Below, piece after piece: positions 1-9,100 of a stretch of 11,678 nucleotides of DNA. Positions within the stretch are counted from its first letter, which is position 1. Each line of letters begins with the position of its first letter. Made by a program: the position numbers and the translations under genes. The notes under the pieces were generated by a model. That model was not told the origin of the DNA. It searched no databases and worked only from the letters and a program-made list of their open reading frames with translations. Source of the DNA: Dunaliella salina (Eukaryota; Chlorophyta; Chlorophyceae; Chlamydomonadales; Dunaliellaceae); assembly GCA_002284615.2 (NCBI GenBank), contig MU070062.1, positions 6,663 through 18,340 on the forward strand, given 5' to 3'.

Positions 1-47
<47 letters not shown>
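1..47. repeat. (CA)n microsatellite at left edge
   Basis: Uninterrupted CA dinucleotides from base 1. On the minus strand this is (TG)n and follows exon 10 directly, so the intron's 5' splice site GTGTGT is itself the first unit of the microsatellite. The array is cut by the window edge and its full length is unknown. Confidence 0.97.
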
Positions 48-49
<2 letters not shown>

Positions 50-184
50 TATCATCCGTAACTCGGCCTCCATAGTTGCATTCCCCGATGGAGTACCTCA
101 GTGCGTCAAAAGGCACCCCCTTGCTGTTGCTGAGGTACATGTGCAGCTGGCGCGCGCTGATCCGCAGGTCACCATCATCAAAAC
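48..184 (-). CDS. Dynein heavy chain exon 10 (C-terminal domain)
   Basis: Encodes 45 full codons after completing a split Gly codon: [17 protein letters not shown], then [19 protein letters not shown] and RVTDDK. This is the conserved stretch after NIPYG in the dynein C-terminal domain (family consensus close to FxDxDLRIS...QL and [12 protein letters not shown]). The acceptor is TGTCTGTGAAG|GT. It is poor in pyrimidines, but the phase (1) fits exon 9 exactly. The donor is AAG|GTGTGTG, merging with the TG microsatellite. The next expected residues (DRR..., then about 100-150 more) lie beyond the window. The first 55 or so nt of this exon are repeated upstream as an array. Confidence 0.92.
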
Positions 185-3100
185 CTTCACAGACAGGCAT
201 GTGCATGGGCAGTTGTGCATTTGTCTGTTTCCAAGAAAACGCATGCATTGTTGTGCATCTGGCGCACACTGATCTGCAGGTCACCATCATTGAAACCTTC
301 ACAGAAAGGCATGTGCGAGGGCAGTTGCACATTGTTTGTTTAAATGGAAACGCATGCATCCGTGTGCAGCTGGCGCGCGCTGATCTGCAGGTCACCATCA
401 TCGAAACCTTCACAGACAGGCATGTGCGAGGGCAGTTGCGCATTGTTTGTTTGCTTGAAAACGCATGCATCCATGTGCAGCTGGCGCACGCTGATCTGCA
501 GGTCACCATCATTGAAACCTTCACAGACAGGAATGAGCATGGGCAGTTGTGCATTTGTTTGTTTCCATGAAAACGTATGCATCCATGTGCAGCTGGCGCA
601 CGCAAATCTGCAGGTCACCATCATTGAATCCTTCACAGACAGGAATGAGCATGGGCAGTTGTGCATTTGTTTGTTTCCATGAAAACGCATGCATCCATGT
701 GCAGCTGGCGCAAGCTGATCCGCAGGTCAACACCATCAAATCTTTCACAGCTAGGCAAGATATACATCGGTAATTTCATTTTGTTTGCATTAAAAGAATG
801 CGGCAGAAGTCATCTTGGCTGAAGCAAATGCACAGGTGGCGCACTCTGATTTGTTACATGCAACTGTCCCAAAGAAACCTTGATGGACGGTTAGGTGCAC
901 ATTAATGCAAGCAAACATATGCATAAAATCAGAGTGGCTTCTGACACGCCACTGGCGCTGGCTGGAACTTGCCTTTTGTCCAGGCATGTGCTCATGGTTT
1001 CATGGGCTTACCTATTGGTAAAAGTGTGTACATTTGCATATGATGACCAAATTTAGAGCATGAGCATTAATTCTGATCATCTTTGTTTTTGTCTGCCAGA
1101 TCTTGCCACCTACTGATTGTGACCTCATTGTGCGCTCATGCAAAGATATAGAAAAGATAAAATGTAACCTGGCTCAAACGTCATCCTTCTATCTTTGTCT
1201 CCTCATTCTGTGATTGACAAGGAAGCATGCGTCGATCAAAATCATCTTTACATAGCTAAGTCTACATAGCGACCCTCCCACCACAAGGAATGTTCCAGCC
1301 ATGGAGCCAAACCTGCATCGCTCCTGGACGACATCCTTCAACCTGCATGACTTTGCTGGGGTGCATGTGTCCATCAAACACACGCACATAGCTATCTTCT
1401 CACCGTAAGGAATGTTCCAGCCAATTGGACCAAACTTGCGCCCCTGCATGCCTTTGCTGGGTTGCATGTGTCCATCAAACACACGCACATAGATATCCTC
1501 TCACCGTAAGGAATGTTCCAGCCAATGGGACCAAACTTGCGCCGCTCCTGGACAACAGCGTGCAGGAAGGCCAGGCCAAAAAGGAGGGCCTTGAATGGGC
1601 CAGGCTGGGGGCAGCTCTCAAAGAAGTCAGGCGAGTTGATGGGGTCCAGGGCGTACGATCTGCAATAGGAGATCATCGTATCGAAAGATTGTTAAAGAGG
1701 GCCTTGAGTGGGCCAGGCCGTGGGCGCCTTTCAAAGAAATCAGGAGTGTTGACAGGGCCCAGAGCGTACGATCTGCAATTGGAAACCCCTACTGAAGATT
1801 GCCAGATAAGAGGGCCTTGAATGGGCCAGGCAGGGGGCAGCTCTCAAAGAACTCGGGCGAGTTGATGGGGTCCAGAGCGTTCGATCTGCAAGTGGAGAAT
1901 GATACTGAAAAGGATGCCTCTATGATTGTGGGGCAGGGCAAGAGCGGCCATGTGCAAGGCAAGGCTCGGCAGTGATACAGCCTCTTATGGGTCGACTAAG
2001 CTTGCACACGCAGATAGAGAAGTGGTCTACTCCTAGCTGCCTGTAGTGCGCAAGTCCTGCACATATGAACACAAGGACGGCCAGCAAATTGCAGGACACT
2101 TTGGAGGCTACAAGTTGCGCCCACAAAGGTGTGCTACATGTTGTGAAACATGTAGGCTAGTAGTCAGCCGTTTTGACCGGAGGCCTCTTTCTTCCTGTTA
2201 TCCTGTAATTCTGAAGTCCTGTAATCCTGTGGTGAAGGGGGCTCACGGCTCTTTTGAGCCAATGTGTCTCCTTTTCCTTGATTGACGTAGGGAGAGTTTC
2301 TCTGCCTACGTAGTTTTTCTTTTTCTTTATTCTTTTTTCCTGTTATGCGACATCATGGCAGGTCATGAACAGGGCACAAAGATACAATTGAGTCTGTGAT
2401 TCAAGAGCCCTTTTCTGTACCCAGGTGCACCCACACAATTGATGGAGGGTGAGCTCTGATCAAAGTAATGCGCATCTTCCACAGACACATCAGCACTTAT
2501 TCGTCTTTTGCTACAATGACAGTATGCTCGAGAACTTAAGCATTTTACTACTTGCACACAGGAACAGTGGTGTTTGTGTTCCCACAACCGCACCTGCGTA
2601 GGTTCGCCTTGAGGCCTGCGGGTGGCTCGTTGGTCATCTTCACGCTATCTTGCAGGATGGTGACCGGGAAGGAGGCGCTGGGCATGGAGGTCATCCAAAG
2701 CCTGAGAGTACAACCATAAGGAAGGTTTCTACTTAAGAGTCAAGCAATGATGTAAGCAAAACCATCTGGATGGTCGCATACAAGCTTATCCAAGGCAAAA
2801 GGGTAGCACAGAAGAGGTTGCACACAGCACTTCTTTCAGAATAGCCAGTCCTGAGGGCACTGCTTGATATATTCAAGAAACGTTTTCATGACAGTTGGAG
2901 TCAGTGATCTGCTATGGTCAAATCCCCCTTAATTTGATTAAACTACATAATTTCAAGCCGTGTAGGGCTCAAACCTCAAGTGTAGGTACCTGGCTTGATG
3001 ATGTCTTCTAGGAAAGTTCAACCTTTCCAAGAATGACATCATTTCCAAATGTACATCCTGGGCTCGAACCTGAAGTCTGAGTGGGTGCTGGTGTCCGGCT

Positions 3101-6100
3101 TGATGTCCTCCCGCAGCTTCTCAAGAGCAGGCATCCAGGACGGAGCCAAGTGGCAGTTCTGCAGCAGCACCCAGCTGCCCAGGCGGCGGGCCGTGCTGAT
3201 GAGGGCAGCTGCTTTGGGGCCCTGCAGGGTACACAAAAGGATGTGCTTGAGCATGTACACGAGAAAACATGCAGATGCGCATGATGCATGAGGGTCCCAG
3301 GTGGCAGTTCTGCAGCAGCACCCAGCTGCCCAGCCGGCGGGCTGTGCCGATGAGGGCAGCTGCTTGGGGGCCCTGCAGGGTACACAAAAGGATGTGCTTG
3401 AGCAGGGTACACGAGAAAGATGAGAAACGCATGATGCGTGATCGGCCAAGGTGGCACTTTTGCAGCAGCACCCAGCTGCCCAGCCAGCGGGCTGTGCTGA
3501 TGAGAGCAGCTGCTTTGGGGCCCTGCAGGGTACACAGAAAGATGTGCTTGAGCAGGGTACATACAAAAACAGAGAAACGCATGATGCATGAGGGGCCCAG
3601 GTGGCAGTTTTGCAGCAGCGCCTGGCTGCCCAGCCAGCGGGCTGTGCTGATGAGGGCAGCTGCTTTGGGGCCCTGCAGAGCATACCATATGGCATGCAGA
3701 GGGAGATCCACATAATGCATGAGGGGCCCAGGTGACACTTCTGCAGCAGCACCTGGCTGCCCAGCCGGCGGGCTGTGCTGATGAGGGCAGCTGCTTTGGG
3801 GCCCTGCTGAGTAAACGACAAGACATGCAAAAGGAGATATGCATGACGCTTGAAAGATCCACACGGCAGTTCTGCAGCAGCAGCGAGCTGCCCAGGTGGC
3901 GGGCTGTGGTGATGAGGGCAGCTGCTTTGTGGCCCTGCAGAGTGCGCGACAAGACATGCACAAGGAGATGTGCATACTGCTGAAGTGAGCCAGATTGCAG
4001 TTCTGCTGCAAAACCTAGCTGCTCCAAAACCTAGCTGCCCAGCCAGCCCTGTGCTGATGAAGGCAGCTGCTTTGGGGCCCTGCAGAGAAAGCGACAAGAC
4101 ATGCAAAAGGAGATGGGCACGGTGCATGAGGAGGCCAGGTGGCAGTTCCGCAGCAGCACCCAGCTGCTTAGCCAGCGGGCCGTGCTGATGAGGGCAGCTG
4201 CTTTGTGGCCCAGTAAACCATGAGACATGCAGGAGGAGATGTGCATGATGCATGAGGGGGCCAGGTGGAAGTTCTGCAGCAGCACCCAGCTGCCCAGCCG
4301 GCTGGCTGTGCTGATGAGGGCAGCTGCTTTGGGGCCTTGCAGAGTTACAATGAGACATGCATAAGCAGGTGCGCATGATGCATGGGGTGGTCAGGTGGCG
4401 GTTCTGCAGCAGGACCCGGCCACCCAGGGACAAACTAAGCCAGTGCAGGCAGCTGCTTCAGGGCTCTGTCTGGAAGGCACCAGGCTGTGCCAGAAAAAGT
4501 TAGCTAATTTGGGGCCCTGTCTGGAAGGCAATAAGATGTGCCAGGGGGAGTAGCCACCTTGAGGCCCTGTCTGGAAGGCAATAGGATATTCCAGTGGGAT
4601 GAATAACTTTTGGGCCCTGTAAAATCTGATGTGGGTATGCTTCGGTGGATGTGGATGCACCATGATGAAAAAAGCATGGGCACAAACCAGTACGGATCTT
4701 TTAAGTCAGAAGAGAATGCCTCATGCAGAGTGGTTGTGGGGAGGAGGGCGAGGAGGATCCTGGAGTGGGTTGGGGCTCATGCGCACACCAGCACAAGCGC
4801 ACACACACAACAAGGCTGCTGCTGGTGAAAAGAAGGTGCTGCTTGCTTTATAATGCAAACTGTGGCTGCAGTCAACTTTGCCTCATCGAGCAGTGCTGCA
4901 GACTATGGCTGCAGTCAACTTTGCCTCATCAAGCAGTGCTGCACAAGTCAACTTTGCAGTGTGCAACTCTGCCTCATCGAGCAGTGCTGCATACTATGGC
5001 TACGGTCAACTTTGCCTCATCGAGCAGTGCTGCACAAGTCGACTTTGCAGTTTGCAACTTTGCCTCATCGAGCAGTGCTGCACACTACGGCTGCAGTCAA
5101 CTTTGCCTCATCGAGCAGCGCTGCTCAAGTGACGAAGTCTTGCATTCCAAGGGACCTTTGTGACTTGGAGCTGTGCACAAACTAGAAGGCCCTCTACAGC
5201 AAGCGCAGCATGCTGCTGTCTTGTTGTTTTGCCCCAAGGAGGTGATGCTCATCCTGTCCCCAAACTTCTTGGCGTCACTTACCTGGCCATGCCACATAAA
5301 CGCAATGCTATCCCACATCACCAACGTGGCTTTGCCCCATGGATATGACGCAAGCCTTGCACACCAACTTCATAGATCTCCATGCCTTTCCCCATGGATG
5401 TGATGCAGATCTTGCTCTGAAACAGTATCGTTTACCTGGCCTTCACCCCTGGATATGAAGCTGGTTTTGTCTTAATAGTCCATCAAGCATCTGAACTTTA
5501 CCCTTAGCTTTGACGCAGACCTTGCTCCCAAACTTCATCACCCACATGGCTTTAATTCTTAGATACCATCCTGATTTCATCCCCTAAGATTACCATGCAC
5601 CACTCAGTCAGATATGATGCAGGTAGTGTATCAAATTCCATCACCCACCTGGCCTTGCCCCATGGATATGACGCTGATCTTGTTCCCAAACTTCATGGCG
5701 TTGGCAAAGGACAGTAGTGCAGCTGTTGGATCAGTTCCAGGGGATAACACGAAGAGTAAGGGCGTAGTGGAGGAGGACTCCTGTGCACGGGATTGGCGCA
5801 AAGCATAACATCATCATGGCCCTGTCCTGTGTCCAAAGATTCAACTCATTTCTGATTGTAAGCATACGATGTTTAGCTGCGTGTTCATGTCCCAAGGCAA
5901 TTTCAAGAACGCCAAGCTCATTTGCGCAAACAAGTTGACGGGCACAGCGGATTCTTGTGCACATCAGTTCTTCAGCATGACATCAGCACGGCACCATTCT
6001 CAACTGCCAACACAACACAGAAGCAGAAGCATGTGAATGCTTTCCTTGGAGCGTTCATTGAATTTGGTGTTTCGTGCCCAAGTCCTGCCCCTTTCACATA

Positions 6101-9100
6101 CCATTCACACACCATACTTTCACATACCTTCACACACCATACCTTCACATACTTCCACATACCGTACGCGTGGACACATACCTTGTAAGCGCCTTCCAAA
6201 TCAAATGGAGGCGGCTCGGTGTACTTGACTCCCAAGTTGTCTGACACAAAAGCTTGGAGAGCAGGCACAACCTGCAAGCAAAGATGATGGAATCTTAGGT
6301 TAATGCTATGACTTGCAGATACATTGCAGGAAATGCAGGTCCTGCCTAAGCTGTGTTTTACTCTACTCCTGCTGCCGCGCAGCTGCAAAGTCTGATCTGG
6401 GCAGCCACAAGCACTCATCACAAGGCATGAGTGAGGCCAGCTCCGCGTGAAAAGGACCAAAGACTGATGAGAAAAAAAAATCAGGGGTAATGCTGCGATC
6501 ACTCCTCCAGGTTTTGTACGTCTTGACAAGTTGTGCTGTACAACATGTGAGGCTGTGGTGTTTGCTCTCGTACAATGAAGTTGCTTCTATTTTTACCTGG
6601 ACTTGAAAATATGGGATGGACAAGAAACTTTGCAGAAATGGAAGTCCTTGCTCATTGCCAAGAGTAAGCCAGGCTCCAGGCAAATATATGCTTGACTTGA
6701 CACTTACCATCAATGTATTGCATCATCTAGGCAGTGATGAGAGTAGAGGACATTGCCGGGCAGTATCAGTTGCAGCGAATGTGACCTTCATAGTAGAGGC
6801 TCGAGGGTCAAATTATGAAAAATCTCCTGATAGTCTGGGACTTGAGAGACCTTAAAGCCCTCCATACCAGCAAAAAAAACAGGCTTGTTTCAAGCTGTCC
6901 CTAGCCTTTGTTTGCATTAGCCCAAACATGTAACGTGAACCACCATTCTTTCCTCTTACCATTCACCAAAGAATGCACATCCACCACTTGTTTGTAGCAT
7001 TCCTCTCATCAGTCTCTGACAAATGGACATGTATCTCTGAGATCAGTGACCAACATGAACATTTCACCCCCTGCACCAGTCACCAGCATGCGAACATTCA
7101 TGATTCTCATCACCAAGACCCACTCAATCCTCTCATTGGTTACAGAAGTACACATTCAAATCACTCAGGATACCCTTCCTTGATTTTTTTTTCACGAGAG
7201 CTCATCCAGCTGCCGGCACCCACCAGATCCCCTTTAGTTTTTAAAGTTCATCCCTAGGCTACTGATGAGGCTCACACTTTGTGCCAGCACTGATTGCTGA
7301 GCCTTCCCTTCATGCACGCTGGATACTTAAACTTTGACTTTTACTATTTTACAGCTGCTGGCAGGCACAGCATACCTTGTCGGGGCGCAGCATGCGCAGC
7401 AGCAAGACAACATCAAACTTGGACAGCTTGTTTGCATAGCCCAGTGGGGGTGGCTGCTTGTGGGGCTCAGCCTGCGGGGATGCAATCCATCAACGACTGC
7501 ACTGGGAACAAAAGGAGGTTAAGAAGATGCACAGCTCACGTTGCAGGTGGTGACGTTGCTGCTGAAAACCTTCTTCCCATCTAAGCCCGCATGCGTAGCA
7601 ATTACCTTCAGGGCATCATGCTCAAATAGTGAGTGCATGCTTTGCAGCAAAAATCATCAAGCACTAAGCAGAAAGTATGACATGGGAAAGGGTCATAGAG
7701 TCAGAGAGAGACCTTTACACCGTGTGGCAAACCACACGGGCAAGGCTGCCTGTTGCTTACGTCTTCTTTTTCTTGTGAACTAAATAACGTCGCCACATAC
7801 AGCAGAGCTTTGCTGTATTGAGTTATCAGAAGCTGCCCGTATTTGGTTATTAGAAGCTGCGCCTGAGCTGGCATTCCCACAAAAATCCATGCAAAAGTCC
7901 TTCTTGTGTCGGCTTTAAGTGCAGCGCAAACATTGAAAGCCTAAACATTAAAAACATTTTCGCCAAGTGCAGCTCTGATTTGCCAAGCTTTAAATTCATT
8001 TTTTTGGAAAAGATAGGAAGTGCTCACCGCCTCCATCATGGCCTGCCACTCAGCCGTATTGCCTGCAATGTCCTCAGGTAGCTGTGCAAAAGCTGGGCTG
8101 ATGTTGGCGGCACGGCACACCTCACCCCAGCCCTTTGCGCTGATCCACTCAGCATGCGCAGGCTTATGCACCTCTTTCTCTGGCACACCCACGCCACCTG
8201 CAAGGCAATTAAATGTCAGTACATTCCTTTTGAGAACACAAACCGATTGTGCGGGCATTTGCACCTCTTTCTCTGGCACACCCTCACCACCTGCAAGGCA
8301 GATTGAATGCATAGGCTTGTAGGCCTCCCTTCCAGAGCGTGAGAATAAGCGTGAAGGCTTATGCACCTCTTTCTCTGGCACACCCACGCCACCTGCAAGG
8401 CAGATTGAATGCGCAGGCTCAATCAATCTGGATCCGCCATTCAAAAAAACAGTCTGAATGTATGCTTGATTACCTCTTTCTCTGGCACATCCACGCCATC
8501 TGCAAGGTTAATTGAATGTGCAGGCACGTGGGCCTCCCTTCCAGAGTATGAGACTGAGGGTGTAGGCTTATCGCCTCTTTCTCTGGCACACCCACGCCAC
8601 CTGCAGGTCAGACCAAAGCTAGAGGACAGCGTACTTCTTTCCTGCTTGGAATTCTTGGGGAGAAAATTTTGAGCCCACCTGAGAAGGGCTGGCACATACA
8701 TTTCATCTTGGTGCAGTATTCAAGTGCTAAATGCAGGTAACCCTGCGGTACATTCCCTGCCAGCCCTGCCGCCAGAATGCGCCTGCTTTTCCCCTGCTAT
8801 GCACTGGGAATGGCTGCAATGTGTGGAGCAAGCACACCACCCCTCAACTTTCAGACCATGCCTCCTGCTGCATATCATGAAACATGATGTTCTACTAAAT
8901 GGTACTTGTTACAAGAAAGTGGTCATGCCACATGATACAAGGAAGATGGCATGTGGTACAAAGACATCCTTGCTGCATTGTCAAGGTATCATATCACGTA
9001 TCATGGCACAAGGAACGGGACACATTTAACAAGGAGCACTATGCAAGGAGCATGGCATGTGATACAAAAATGGCACTGCAAAACATTGTCATGGTGTCAT

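Noticed and set aside
76..690. Repeat-protein ORFs on both strands at the left end
   Set aside because: They arise from the 111-bp array, whose period is divisible by three. The minus-strand dynein motif accounts for the conserved part; the plus-strand peptides have no family resemblance.
184..741. CRISPR-like array because of regular spacing
   Set aside because: The units are tandem and similar over their full length with no unique spacers, and they derive from exon 10 of a eukaryotic gene.
2248..2342. Terminator-like hairpins followed by a T-rich tract
   Set aside because: This is inside a nuclear intron on the opposite strand to transcription; intrinsic terminators of the bacterial type do not apply.
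3372..4335. Alternative cassette exons (mutually exclusive copies of exon 7)
   Set aside because: Each copy ends in intron-like sequence after CHLGPS without a convincing donor and lacks the second half of the exon, so it cannot replace exon 7. Only alternative acceptor use remains plausible.
3039..4433. 464-residue minus-strand ORF as an independent Cys/Pro/Ser-rich protein gene
   Set aside because: It is one frame of the exon 7 acceptor array. Only its final part (GPKAAAL... to the donor at 3070) is real coding sequence, and the dynein motif switches frames between copies.
4723..5163. Plus-strand Ser/Leu/Cys-rich repeat ORFs
   Set aside because: They cover the A-B minisatellite in intron 6 and are open in several frames at once. 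No start context, domain or splice support.
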